From: Trichoplusia ni
Taxonomy: Eukaryota; Arthropoda; Insecta; Lepidoptera; Noctuidae
Reading direction: 5' to 3'
Length of the DNA stretch: 64,000 nt
NCBI RefSeq assembly: GCF_003590095.1
Contig: NC_039488.1
Location: forward strand, 3,038,001-3,102,000
Shown: piece by piece, positions 38,087 to 49,210 of the stretch
How positions within the stretch are numbered: the first letter of the stretch is position 1
Layout of the letters: each line of letters opens with the position of its first letter
The notes under the pieces: generated by a model
Database searches by the model: none
The model's input: the letters and a program-made list of their open reading frames with translations, nothing else
What the model was told of the DNA's origin: nothing
Translations under genes and position numbers: made by a program

Positions 38087-38243
38087 TGTAAACAAAGTCT
38101 ATACTTGCAGTTGACTTGATAATAATGGTCTATATGCCAAGTTGCAAACCTAGAATGTTCTTCTTAAGTCGCATAAAGTATTTTGATACTGCTAAAATAT
38201 CGCCGCGGTTGCGAATGTTACGATTTCGGGAAGCAATAAGTCG

Positions 38244-39243
38244 NNNNNNNNNNNNNNNNNNNNNNNNNNNNNNNNNNNNNNNNNNNNNNNNNNNNNNNNN
38301 NNNNNNNNNNNNNNNNNNNNNNNNNNNNNNNNNNNNNNNNNNNNNNNNNNNNNNNNNNNNNNNNNNNNNNNNNNNNNNNNNNNNNNNNNNNNNNNNNNNN
38401 NNNNNNNNNNNNNNNNNNNNNNNNNNNNNNNNNNNNNNNNNNNNNNNNNNNNNNNNNNNNNNNNNNNNNNNNNNNNNNNNNNNNNNNNNNNNNNNNNNNN
38501 NNNNNNNNNNNNNNNNNNNNNNNNNNNNNNNNNNNNNNNNNNNNNNNNNNNNNNNNNNNNNNNNNNNNNNNNNNNNNNNNNNNNNNNNNNNNNNNNNNNN
38601 NNNNNNNNNNNNNNNNNNNNNNNNNNNNNNNNNNNNNNNNNNNNNNNNNNNNNNNNNNNNNNNNNNNNNNNNNNNNNNNNNNNNNNNNNNNNNNNNNNNN
38701 NNNNNNNNNNNNNNNNNNNNNNNNNNNNNNNNNNNNNNNNNNNNNNNNNNNNNNNNNNNNNNNNNNNNNNNNNNNNNNNNNNNNNNNNNNNNNNNNNNNN
38801 NNNNNNNNNNNNNNNNNNNNNNNNNNNNNNNNNNNNNNNNNNNNNNNNNNNNNNNNNNNNNNNNNNNNNNNNNNNNNNNNNNNNNNNNNNNNNNNNNNNN
38901 NNNNNNNNNNNNNNNNNNNNNNNNNNNNNNNNNNNNNNNNNNNNNNNNNNNNNNNNNNNNNNNNNNNNNNNNNNNNNNNNNNNNNNNNNNNNNNNNNNNN
39001 NNNNNNNNNNNNNNNNNNNNNNNNNNNNNNNNNNNNNNNNNNNNNNNNNNNNNNNNNNNNNNNNNNNNNNNNNNNNNNNNNNNNNNNNNNNNNNNNNNNN
39101 NNNNNNNNNNNNNNNNNNNNNNNNNNNNNNNNNNNNNNNNNNNNNNNNNNNNNNNNNNNNNNNNNNNNNNNNNNNNNNNNNNNNNNNNNNNNNNNNNNNN
39201 NNNNNNNNNNNNNNNNNNNNNNNNNNNNNNNNNNNNNNNNNNN
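38244..39243. other. Assembly gap, exactly 1000 N
   Basis: A run of exactly 1000 N is a usual arbitrary filler between scaffolded contigs, so the true distance is unknown. Sequence on both sides belongs to the duplicated SAS-6/RPA2/MESD locus. Open frames that cross it are meaningless. Confidence 0.98.
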
Positions 39244-40876
39244 AGTCTTTATTGATTTCATTTGTTTTAAATCTTGTTTCTCCTCTTTTCAGACTGCAAA
39301 AGAAAACTCAGATGTTATAAAAGATTTAAATAGCTCTCTCCAATTAGCAAAGAAAGAGAAGGTTAGTCTTATCTTTTATGTATTTTTATTATTATTCATA
39401 TACTTTACATATATATACATTGGATTAGTAGTTCCAATGTTTTTGATGCACTCATAATTGACATCTCTAGTAAAGTAATTTATTATTGATTGATTGACAA
39501 GTTAATAAGCTTGAATTGTGTTTTTATATGATTGCAGACTAGCTTAGAAGAACGTTTAGCTCTTAGTGAATCCCTGGGAAACAAAAATAATGATGCAATT
39601 CATTCTATATCTGAGCAACTCTTAAAGGCTAATCAGATAATATCCAAACAAAATACAGACCTAATTGAAATGAAGGAAAAGGTAACAAACTATAAATAGT
39701 TTTTTAAATGCTTTATTTGTATATTATATTGCCCTATACATAATATATGTATTACTATTATATGTAATATTGTATACTATTTTTAATTTATCTTAAACTT
39801 TGTCTCACAAATATTTTAGTTACTATGCAGAACAGCTATAGCTTTGGAACAAGAAAAAGTAATTGAACGCAATAATCAGGAAATGGAAGAACTAAAAAGT
39901 CGTAATATAACCATAAACGAATGCATGGAGAAACTGCAGAAGGAGCTTGACGATCTCAAAGATAAACTTGACGCCACAGAAAAAACACTTAAGGATAGAG
40001 AAGAAACTATAAAAAATAATAATATGGGTAATTGGAAATTATTAAGATATTTCGTCTAGGTTCTAAAACTTTTGTCATTGCTATACATCTTGCGATCAAT
40101 GAGCCCTTGCCAATTTTGAAAATAACCACATGTGTGTACACACAGTGCAACTATGCAGGTACTGAAATAGTAGTTTTGTAAATTGTTATTATTATTTTAT
40201 AGTTATCCAATGGCTTCATAAGAAGTTGGATAATGTTGAACCCGGTGATGTGGCTCAGAATAAGCAAAGACTTGGCATCCAGACGGCGACTAGTTCGACG
40301 CCATATTTCCTCTCTAGGAATCACAACCATACGGAATCATCACACGGCGGTATACTGTCTGAGGAATCTATTGACTTTTACGCTACTTCAAAGTCGTAAG
40401 TTCAATTTTATTGTAATAATACAGCTCAAAGTAATATTTTTGATTTATGTACTATGTGCTTTTGTCATAGGACAAACTTGGAAGATTCGCCAGGGCCTGA
40501 AGTTCAGGAAAAAATGAGCAAAGTCGGACTGGATCCGAAGTATCTTCAACCTTCCGAGAGTGACAAGCAAAGTGCAAGAGGTCAATATTATACAAATGTA
40601 TATTATTTAAAAACTTATAAAGTTCATCTGGAACTTAAATCTCACTATCTCGACTATAGTTCAAGTTTGAAGTAAAAAAATTGGCCAAACCAATGTAAAA
40701 TCTGTTAATGTACAATCTGTTTGATTTTAGGTTCGAAAGCAAAGCCTAATAATCCGCTTGGTCAACCTGGTAAAGAAAATGCAAATATAAATTTGCCCAA
40801 AGTAAACTACAGAGAAAAGAAATCTGCAAGGGGATCTACTTATAGAGCAACGCCTGTTTCTGCCTACTTTCCTTAA
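39244..40876 (+). pseudogene. SAS-6: SAS-6 second copy, exons 7-12 only, inverted
   Basis: Exons 7-12 of SAS-6 lie at 39293-39361, 39538-39681, 39820-40027, 40203-40395, 40471-40580 and 40731-40876, with intact splice sites and frame and the normal TAA at 40874-40876. They code for the second half of the coiled coil and the tail. Exons 3-6 are missing into the gap, and exons 1-2 lie on the opposite strand beyond a transposon (43346-43711). The copy as assembled cannot make SAS-6. Confidence 0.85.
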
Positions 40877-40904
40877 TTTAAATTAACAGTTTTAATATTA
40901 GTGC
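39244..40904 (+). repeat. Inverted copy of 30713-32373
   Basis: Bases 39244-40904 are the reverse complement of 30713-32373 (positions sum to 71617). I saw no difference in the coding parts that I compared. Homology begins at the gap edge and stops at 40904/40905, about 28 bases after the SAS-6 stop codon. Confidence 0.92.
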
Positions 40905-42036
40905 CAATCACATTTTTGGTGAGCCTGATGCACCAGCTGAACGAAAACCAGCAATAACAATAGCTGATGCAACATACATAATATATACACAAAAAAGCAG
41001 TAATTATTTATTCCAAAAGGATACGTATTCCCTACATAAATATAGGAATTTATTAAAGCCATTTATCCTCTGCGCCTCTGATGGATATATCATAGATGTA
41101 CGCGGACCATATAGTGCCACTACAAATGATGCAACCATAATGCATGATTTATTAAACGAGACGGAATTTAATGATTTTTATAGAGAAAATGATGTTTTTA
41201 TTCTGGATAGGGGTTTTCGTGACTGCATGGATAGTCTGCATGAGAAAGGTTACATAGGTCATATGCCTGAGACTAGAGAAGATGGCCAATCACAGCTAAC
41301 AACTCTTGAAGCCAACAGATCGCGCTGTGTTACTATAAACAGGTGGGTAGTAGAAGCTGTGAATGGCCGTTTTAAAAGGGACTTCAAAATATTCCGTCAT
41401 GAATATTTTAATCGTGGCTGTCGCCACCTAATGACAGATTTTAAAATAGCAGCTGCTCTGCTGAATGCGTTTACTCCGCCATTCGCAGATAATATTCATG
41501 CAGAGCAGTTTGTAACAATTATATTTGAGCGCCTGTTTTTAACAAATTCCATAGCCGAGTTAGTTTTAGAACACAATTTAAACAGGCGCGGTTCCTGGTT
41601 TGTACCTATAGATGCGACAACCTTGTCTTTTCCGCGGCTATCCATGGAGGAATTAATATTGTTTGCATGTGGTTACCAAATTCGACAGGCCCGTTCGTAT
41701 GTGGGCGAGCATTTCCGTTTTCATGGAATATATACATTAGAGGTATCCCGAGAGAGGATAAATGGTTTAGAGGGAACAAGTCCAATGTTGCTTCGGGCTA
41801 AAATAAAGTCCCGACATTCTTCTGCCAAAACTTATTTTGTATTTATAGTTGCAGAAACAAACATGAATGGTCGGGACGCAATTAAAAGTTATTGTTGTAA
41901 CTGCATTGTTGGTTTACGAACAGTGGGATGCTGCTCACATATTATGAGTATTATTTGGTACCTCTGTTATGCTCGCCATGAGGGTCTTACTCGACCTGTC
42001 CCCTTTTTAGACGATGTGATACTTAGAACTAATTGA
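40905..42036 (+). pseudogene. DDE transposase with SWIM-like zinc finger, 5' truncated
   Basis: The frame is open from the breakpoint to TGA 42034-42036, about 377 codons; the first ATG is at 41140. It encodes a PIF/Harbinger (IS5-like, ISL2EU-like) DDE domain. ITIADATYIIY probably holds the first Asp, then come SDGYIIDVRGPYSATTNDA and FILDRGFRD, and WVVEAVNGRFKRDFKIFR holds the Glu. The C-terminus has CNCIVGLRTVGCCSH, which fits a SWIM finger (CxCxnCxH). The N-terminus and start are lost at the SAS-6 junction, so it is probably inactive as it stands, although the remaining frame has no stop. Confidence 0.75.
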
Positions 42037-42290
42037 TTGTGATTAAATAAATGTATTAACAAAAACAAAGTATTGTTTTATTTTACCTCAAAACTAATCA
42101 AAGCTCCATCAGAACTTTATCATTATCAAATTGTTGCAAGCTGCAGGTATGATGATTAGGTATGATCCTCATCTCAATCTGCCTACATAATGGTAAGTAA
42201 AACATTTCAAGATAACGACAAACGGACTGGAATTGAAAATTATTATTATTATATTTACTGGAATTGAAACGGACGAACTGTATACATTAA

Positions 42291-42530
42291 TTGGAAACGT
42301 TTCCAAAAGAAGTTCAAGCACGAATTAAAAAGCGCGTTTTTGACATTGTTAACGAAGCTGAATTGAGTCTGTATGAAAATAGTGCAGATTTGAATTATTC
42401 TTTGCCAATAAATTCTCCGCCATCCTCTAATCCATCTACTTACCATCAGTTATCAAACGAAACCTATATTTGTCAAAACTATCCAGATCAGACTACTTAC
42501 GATTACAGTACAAACACACAAAATAATTAA
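42291..42530 (+). pseudogene. Fragment of MADF/BESS-like transposon partner protein
   Basis: The 79-codon frame (TTG-initiated, preceded by an in-frame TAA) begins ETFPKEVQARIKKRVFDIV and goes on with a Ser/Asn/Tyr-rich tail. The start resembles the C-terminal BESS-like helix of the DNA-binding protein that accompanies Harbinger transposases. The MADF or Myb part is missing. Assignment is tentative. Confidence 0.45.
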
Positions 42531-42789
42531 TAAACACAGACAATCAAAATAATGAAAGTCAAATCTGCACTATTTAATTACATTCAGCCATTCAATTAGG
42601 TGTAATCTTTAACTTTAACCATTTAATTTTAAGCAATGTTTAGTTTAATAACTGTTTCTTTTACTGTCTCATATTTGATATTTCAATCAATCAGGACAAT
42701 AACGGCAACATACGTTAACAAAGCTTCGGCTGTGATCTTGTGACCTGAATTAGATGATTATTATAAATGATTGTTTTTTATTTACTTAC

Positions 42790-43100
42790 CTTAAAGTTAC
42801 CGTTAACCTTTCTTCGGCTGGAATGGTGCAACGATAATTTGTAGTCTTTTTTGTTATATGTACTCTTAACAAATCTGTCAATTTTAAAAATTGCCAATAT
42901 TCCATACGATAATACTCATAAAATTTAAGGCTGTCATTATTCAATTCCTCGAAAATGGTGTGAAACTCCCCATGGATTAATCGATTCTTGCAAATATTTT
43001 TTGCCCATATTTGTCTTCGCTTGCGCTTTCGTTTGTTTTGTTCAGCTTCAAACAATCTTGCTAGCAAATATATTTCTTCATCGGAGCTATCTAAATCCAT
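42790..43100 (-). pseudogene. First exon of a Harbinger-type transposase
   Basis: From ATG 43100 the exon reads MDLDSSDEEIYLLARLFE, then a basic stretch KRKRKRRQIWAKN, HGEFHTIFEELNNDSLKFYE, and IPAEERLTVTLR before a good donor (GTAAGT at 42789-42784). This is the usual N-terminal exon of insect PIF/Harbinger transposases (FHT...L..D...F..Y.RM...F, then PAEERL.VTLR). The catalytic exon is not found downstream on this strand, so the element is internally deleted or rearranged. Confidence 0.7.
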
Positions 43101-43180
43101 GTTCCGAAAAGCACACGTTAACACCGAAAACAAAACTTGAACTGCGTGGAATACTGGTACTGCCTTTGCAGTGTATCCAC

Positions 43181-43240
43181 CCGGCTCCGAGCGCATCCGA
43201 CCGGCTGCGAGCACATCCGATCGGGTCCGAGCGCATCCGC
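43181..43240 (+). repeat. Three 20-bp tandem units near transposon end
   Basis: Three adjacent 20-bp units, each a variant of CCGGCTCCGAGCGCATCCGA, lie at 43181-43200, 43201-43220 and 43221-43240. They are GC-rich in AT-rich surroundings and sit between the transposase exon and the element end. Subterminal repeats of this kind can be transposase binding sites; that role is inferred. Confidence 0.75.
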
Positions 43241-43345
43241 TTTCAGGCCGATTCTAGCCGGTCTATGTGGAATAGTTGACGATTCCGCTCCGACCAACTC
43301 CAAGCGTATACGATCCGGTCTGTGTGAAAAGAAATTATTAATTAA

Positions 43346-43711
43346 TTATTTGATGGACATTGTTGCAGCAACCTCACGAGCTGTGACGGAAAGTTATCGA
43401 AATCCACAAGAAGGCCTTGTTGTTTTTTTAAATCTTCATAGTCCATTCGCGTGATAGTAAGCACGCACAAAAACGTTGGATCTTCATCGTCGGATAACGA
43501 TATTCTCTGTATTATAATGAATAATTAGAGATACAATAATTTTTATAGGTATAATTTTAAAGCATTAATATTAAATAAATGCAAAGTAGCCAACCAGAGT
43601 ATCAGTTTCAAAAAGTTTGTCAATTGTTACAGTCACATCTTTCTTGCAGTCTTCAAAACCTCTTTTGAAAGTTATGTAATATTTTCCTTTATGAAACATT
43701 TTGCAAGTCAT
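43346..43711 (-). pseudogene. SAS-6: SAS-6 second copy, exon 1 and cut exon 2
   Basis: Exon 1 (43711-43595) is unchanged from the intact copy, including the GTTGGC donor. Exon 2 starts at 43506 and loses homology at 43346, just before its normal donor. Reading on into transposon-side sequence gives LLQQCPSNN and an immediate TAA, so any product is a SAS-6 head fragment of about 92 residues without the rest of the head domain and the coiled coil. One substitution changes A to P in this end. Confidence 0.85.
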
Positions 43712-44220
43712 TGTTGTGGATAAAACATAGCAATAAAAACGAGGGATCTAAGTTTTTCCCGACAAAACAAAGTTTGCGTCAACAATAATCAGTTTTGAAT
43801 ACAATATTTCTGTCACTGTCACTGGTCAGTTATTCCATAGATACTACTGGTAAGTTTTTCTTACCACAGGTAAAAAGTAAATGAAGTACCTGCCGTAGAC
43901 ACTCAAAGAAACGCGAATAATCTACTCATAGATTTAGAATTACATTGTGATGCTTTATCTAGGAATCTATTAAATAAACTAAAATCACAGGGCTGAATGA
44001 TTTGACGTAGGCAACATTTAGATCATAATTAAAGCTATCTGTCAAGAGTGTCAAGTTTTCGGCGCGCAAACGACGTGTTTAATCTTGTTCAACGCAACCG
44101 CAAATTCGACGGATTCTAGCCAAACTAAATAAGAATCAAATTATTGGTTATTTGTCTCGAGTACTTACTACCACATAGTTTTCTTTAGTCCGATTTGTAG
44201 GAAATAACTTATTCCGCAAA

Positions 44221-45912
44221 ATGTGGAACGGTAAGTACAAACAAGAACCCTATAGTACTTACCGGTTAATAATATAATTGTTTTATTGGATTCCAAATTG
44301 TTTTTCAGATCAGTCTGCAGTTGGAGGAGGATTTTTCAACTCGCCAAATCAATTTGGTAATGTTAACACTCCAAACCAGGCTCCGAAAACAGTAAGTGCA
44401 GATTACAGATTGCAGAGATTATACAAACTGTATTAGTTTTTTAAACTATTGATGTGCAAGACAACCCATTAACCACTCATTCTTATTTAGGGTCGTAGAG
44501 CATCCCGTACAGCACCAATTGTAATTAGACAAGCTCTGCACAGTGGAGATGATGGTGTTAAAATATGGGGAACAGAAATTCAGATTGTATCAATTGTAGC
44601 CCGTGTCAGGAACATTCGTATGCAAAGCACCAAGATCACATACACAATACAAGATATTACTGGCAGGATGAGAGCCGTCCTCTGGCTGGACCAGGAGGCT
44701 GATGAAGATGTAAGAGACCATTTTGACCCATAGACCTTTACCTAGCTACTTCATACTTAATCTCTACTTTAAAACATTGCTTTCTCTGTTCCTAGGATAA
44801 GGCCGCACCCAAGGTGCAAGTAAATGATTATGTCCAAGTTTATGGGACAGTCAAGACCAACAAAGGGAAGAAAGTAATAATGACATTCAAAGTAATGCCA
44901 GTTACTGATGTGAATGCTATTACATTCCACTATTTACAGTGCATTCATAATAAAGTCAAAATGGAGGCTGATTCAAAGAAGGTAAGCAGATAAAGCCAAT
45001 TTTTTTTAATGATGGCAGTTCCTATAACCTTTTCATGAAACATCTGAGATGAGTGTCCCTACAGTGTTGATATGGAACTGAATAGTTTTATAATTTTCAA
45101 TAAAAAATGCTATTGTCCTGAAAGAGTGGACCACATCACTTGAAAACAAATAACTTAAAAAATGTTACAGACTAGAAAAGGACAGATCTAAAAAGTTACT
45201 TTGTTTATAAGTGTAATTTGTCCATAGTTAAATATATTTAGAAATCTATAACTATGTTTATCAATTGTCTAGTACTCGTAATACAAGCTTTGTCTAGTTT
45301 CAGACCAGATGGTATTGTGTGTGTCATATTATTCTTATTGTATTTGAACTAAAGAATCAAAAGGTCCTTAGAAATCTTTGTTAAAAAGTTATAGAAAAAA
45401 TGTTTCTGTTTTAAAAGCTTTATTTATGCCATGTTCAAGAAGTACACATTCTTACCTAATTAATGGAACCTTTACCACATTTCAAATTTTATTTTACAGG
45501 AAAAAGTCACCAATAACAATTCCACATTCCAAAGTGGATTACCAGCTAATTCCATGGTTGGTGTAACAGAAAGTACAGGGTCTGTAAATGGCCTGAACCC
45601 ACGTCAAATGATGGTATTTAATCTCATAAGGGCTTCAACCCAAGAACAGGGTATTAGTAAGCAAGACATGTATTCTACATTAAAAGACCGTATGTCACAA
45701 GTTGAGTTTGAGTAAGTATACAAAGTTCTTTTTTATACAACTTGTTACTCTGCATTTGAAATTAGTTTGTATAACATACTTATGACTTATAATTTAAAAA
45801 TATACATGTTCTATATTTTTTTTATAGGAATATTTTGGAATGGATGTGTGGCGAGGGTCACATCTACTCAACTATTGATGAAGAACATTTCAGAGCTACC
45901 GATGCTTTCTAA
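44221..45912 (+). CDS. RPA2: Replication protein A 32 kDa subunit (RPA2), copy B
   Basis: The six exons are at 44221-44230, 44309-44391, 44491-44709, 44796-44981, 45500-45711 and 45828-45912, with a frame identical to copy A as far as I compared, giving 264 aa. Promoter, introns and AATAAA (45996-46001) are also present. Near-perfect identity including introns means either an allelic copy in the assembly or a duplication too young to have diverged. This copy lies in the contig that continues into the spinster-type gene. Confidence 0.93.
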
Positions 45913-46327
45913 GACTCTCCTAACACTGAAACCTGAATTATTTTAAAGTTAGCTTGATATATTAGACTATGTCCTAATCATTAATTATTTTCATAAATAA
46001 AAACACTTTATAAAAGTAAGTAATTTATTTTTAGTAAACGAAATTACTTATCCTTTCTAATTTTTAATACCTTTTACAATGATTAAGTAAAAAAATATAT
46101 TTACAGCAAAGGAATGGATACAACAGATCTTATAAGGAGGTTAAAATATAATAAATATAAGTAAAGATATTGACTGTTCATTTACACTTATCATTTACAA
46201 AAACAAGTTATGGTAAACAACTGATTGGATACCTACAAGAAATTGTAATTATTGTAATATCTGTTATCAAAAATAAATTATTTTGATAAGAGCAATAATG
46301 CACATAATAATATATTGTATTTTAAAC

Positions 46328-47525
46328 TTATAGTTCATCTCTGAGAGATTTGTTTTTAATGTCAGGTTTCTTTCCAGGATATGTTTGACTTTCTAATTGA
46401 ACCTCTTTCAGTTCTTCCTGCTCCAATAGGAATTCCTTAGCTGTCCAAGCCTGGGCTCCATCCTTGAACATAAATATTGCCCTGTCATCGTCCACAAGGT
46501 ATCTGAAATAAGAAATAACAAGAATAAGGTTATTAATGTCTACTTATAATTATAGATAATACTCATAATGTTGTTATAGATGTCAGGGATAGTTCAAGTC
46601 TGTTCAATTTGCATTTGATAATACTGCATATTTGTAAATTTTAGCTAATTAGTTTTCACAGTCAAATTTGTTGAAAAAGAATTAGGTAGTTTCTTTCCCC
46701 TGTAAAACAGTAGTTGTAGATTCACAGACTAAACATGGTAGATTTGCATATTTACACACCCCAAACAAAGTTAAATGTTCTCTTTAGTGATTTGAGTATT
46801 TAAAGTTATATCAAAACATCATACCATGTAGCTAGCTTATCAGAATACCACATTGTTAAAAACAGTTTTTGGTTTTATATAAAATAACAAGACCTTAAAA
46901 CCTTTCTATGAAAATCATCCTTACCTTTCAACTTGAATATGGTTGCTCCATAGACTAGTCTGCCAAATCTTAGTAATTTCTTCAGTCCTAGCTCTAGAAG
47001 GTTTGTTAGCAACTGACACAAACATCATGAGAGTTTGACCCTTCTTGGTAGCTTGTAATACACTCTCCGGATTAGACATGTCTAATTTTGTAAAGTCTAC
47101 TGATGGCGGCTTCCTAAGATGCTCTGGCAGTTCATCTTCTGGAAGTGGCTCCTCATCTTCTTCCCATTGATCAAAAAGTCTGAAAAGGATGATTTTTCGT
47201 ATGTGAATAAAAGGGTGCTGAAAAGAGGCATTTTGTAAAGGTGTTGGCCTAACGGTGATCGAAAAAATGCTTTTGAATAGTACATTAGCTGTTATTAGCG
47301 CTATAATATGGACATAGAGTAATTTATTTAGATTCAGGTTAGAATAACGGGATCGAGAAACAAGAAGTCGAACATAGTTGTATTATTCACATACCTTTCC
47401 ATGTCAGCATCGCTAAAGTCTCTTATGTCTTTTTTAGCCCAATCAGGCTTTTCCTCATCTTTTTTCTTCTTAGCAAAACTAGCCGAAATACATAACAAAA
47501 CTAAAAGAAACACTATTTTTGCCAT
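46328..47525 (-). CDS. boca: LRP chaperone MESD / boca, copy B
   Basis: The exons are 47525-47395, 47179-46925 and 46502-46328, 186 aa, with signal peptide and RDEL tail as in copy A. The intron sequences carry the small length differences listed for the duplicated block, and none hits a splice site. The 5' flank is complete here and leads into a divergent promoter with the spinster-type gene, which is probably the true genomic neighbour. Confidence 0.92.
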
Positions 47526-48448
47526 TGTAAACAAAGTCTATACTTGCAGTTGACTTGATAATAATGGTCTATATGCCAAGTTGCAAACCTAGAATGTTCT
47601 TCTTAAGTCGCATAAAGTATTTTGATACTGCTAAAATATCGCCGCTGGTTGCGAATGTTACGATTTCGGGAAGCAATAAGTCGGGACGCCGAGTACCACC
47701 TACCTACCGGTAAAGGTTGCAACTTTGACACTGACAGAATGAATGAATGAACCAACAGCACCGTCAGTCAGGCAATGTTCAAAAGTAACGCGTGGAACTT
47801 TTTTAAAAATATTACCTTATACTGAAATAACTACGATTGAATTTACTTTATTTATTATTTCCAGTCTACCGCATAAACACTTATCACTACTTTAATCAAA
47901 ATATATCATTTGAAATTTATATTTCAGTCATGGTCTTGATTGCATTTACTATATCTTAGATAAGATGTGAATGCACATTACACTTAAAACTAATCTTGAC
48001 CCAATCTCGGTTTAGCCATAAATTGAGCACCAAATTATATTTATAGTCTGTATTTACTAAGGGAAATATTACGAGTGCAACACTGGTTACGAGTTCACTC
48101 ACTGTCACTTTGTCGTCACCATTCGTCGTTACACGTTTCGCTCGAAGAACATTGTTCACGTCTGTCGCGAACGTTGACTTGACTTGTCATCACGAGTGCT
48201 CGTAACGTCAAATCATGATTTGAGTTCCTAAATATTTTTTTCTTCTACAGTATTTTTAAATATAGTTTATTTTATATTTTATTCTGTTTTAATGCAATTA
48301 GTATAAATTAATAATAGTTTGGCTTAAGCTTTTTAATTTACAAGCAATATTGTAGAGAACAAAATTTCGGTTTCGAAGTTGTTAAAGTGATTGTTGGTTA
48401 GCTTGGCTTATAGAAAATCATCAGGTGTGTAACGGTAGCGTAACCAAC
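47526..48448. promoter_or_regulatory. Divergent promoter region MESD / spinster-type gene
   Basis: The region is 923 bases between divergent start codons. The part at about 48060-48200 is richer in CG dinucleotides and is the likeliest core promoter of the right-hand gene. A short GAAT repeat lies at 47739-47750. I assign no specific binding site. Confidence 0.4.
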
Positions 48449-48653
48449 ATGGACCAGAGTAGTATTACTCCGAACACTTCAAATCAGCAGCTTGTTATAA
48501 ACAGTGATAATGAATCTGCAACGGCGCTACTACAAGAGAAGCAGACTAGAAGACGAGAAAATCTGAGCGAAGTATCATTTCTCGAATTCATGACTGTCGG
48601 AATACTGTGTTTCATTAACCTTATCAACTATATGGACAGATTCACCCTCGCGG
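48449..48653 (+). CDS. spin: Spinster-type MFS transporter, exon 1
   Basis: From ATG 48449 the exon encodes 68 residues and ends with a phase-1 base before GTAAGT. A hydrophilic N-terminus is followed by the first membrane helix, VGILCFINLINYMDRFTLAG. INYMDR..LAG is the hallmark of spinster (SPNS) proteins, lysosomal MFS carriers of lysophospholipid or sphingolipid. No further exon was found by eye up to base 64000, so the remaining coding exons must lie beyond the window and intron 1 is over 15 kb. Confidence 0.8.
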
Positions 48654-49210
48654 GTAAGTACACCACTTTTTGACAGAATATTTTGGTCTAAAAACCTGTT
48701 TACCTTATAGAACATTTTATCTATTACAACTACTAAAATCGACCACCTGTCACTCAAATAATAATGATAATTGTGGGTCTCTTATTGCTAGAGTAACATG
48801 GTAGTTACGTTAGTACTTTTAAAACCCTAATTAGATGCCAATGTGACTCAGTATCTGATTAGAATGCAAATGGGGAATGCATTCAAAGGAACAATGTAAT
48901 TTTACACTGTTCAATGATAATTTGATATGTTTCACTTTCAATTGTATGCACAGGTACTGCACTTTTAGTCTTAAGTGTTTTATTAAATGATAATGTCAAT
49001 ATAATATTATTTTTTTACAATTATGCCGATTATGTAATGTACATTTTGTTTCTAAGCATTCTTATTTAATTGCATTTGGGTAAAAACTTATGTTACAAAG
49101 GTCAGGCATACTATTGCTCAATTAGAAGATTATTTAATTTGAATGGCCACTTAAAAAACCTGTGAAAAAGTGAGAATATAAATGCTGTTAAAAAAATATA
49201 CATACTTTTT

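Larger units (their letters stand above)
40905..43345. mobile_element. PIF/Harbinger-like transposon remnant(s) at the inversion breakpoint
   Basis: This 2.4-kb block has no counterpart in the intact copy. It contains a 5'-cut DDE transposase frame (+), a fragment like a transposon-encoded DNA-binding partner (+), a first exon of another Harbinger-type transposase (-), and 20-bp subterminal tandem repeats. SAS-6 sequence flanks it on both sides, in opposite orientations. It may be one decayed element or two nested ones. I could not define terminal inverted repeats. A TTA at 43346-43348 would fit the 3-bp target site usual for Harbinger elements. Confidence 0.7.
43346..47683 (+). repeat. Direct second copy of 33909-38243
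   Basis: The 4.3-kb block repeats 33909-38243 in the same orientation, with an offset growing from 9437 to 9440 through single-base insertions (around 46101, 46668 and 47646). Other differences seen are one substitution (33919 c versus 43356 g) and a compensated length change near 47193-47208. It holds the SAS-6 5' end, RPA2 and MESD. The left copy ends exactly at the gap; this copy runs on into unique sequence. Confidence 0.95.

Noticed and set aside
38116..39261. Long open frames on both strands at 38116-39255 and 38218-39261
   Set aside because: They consist almost entirely of the N run of the assembly gap.
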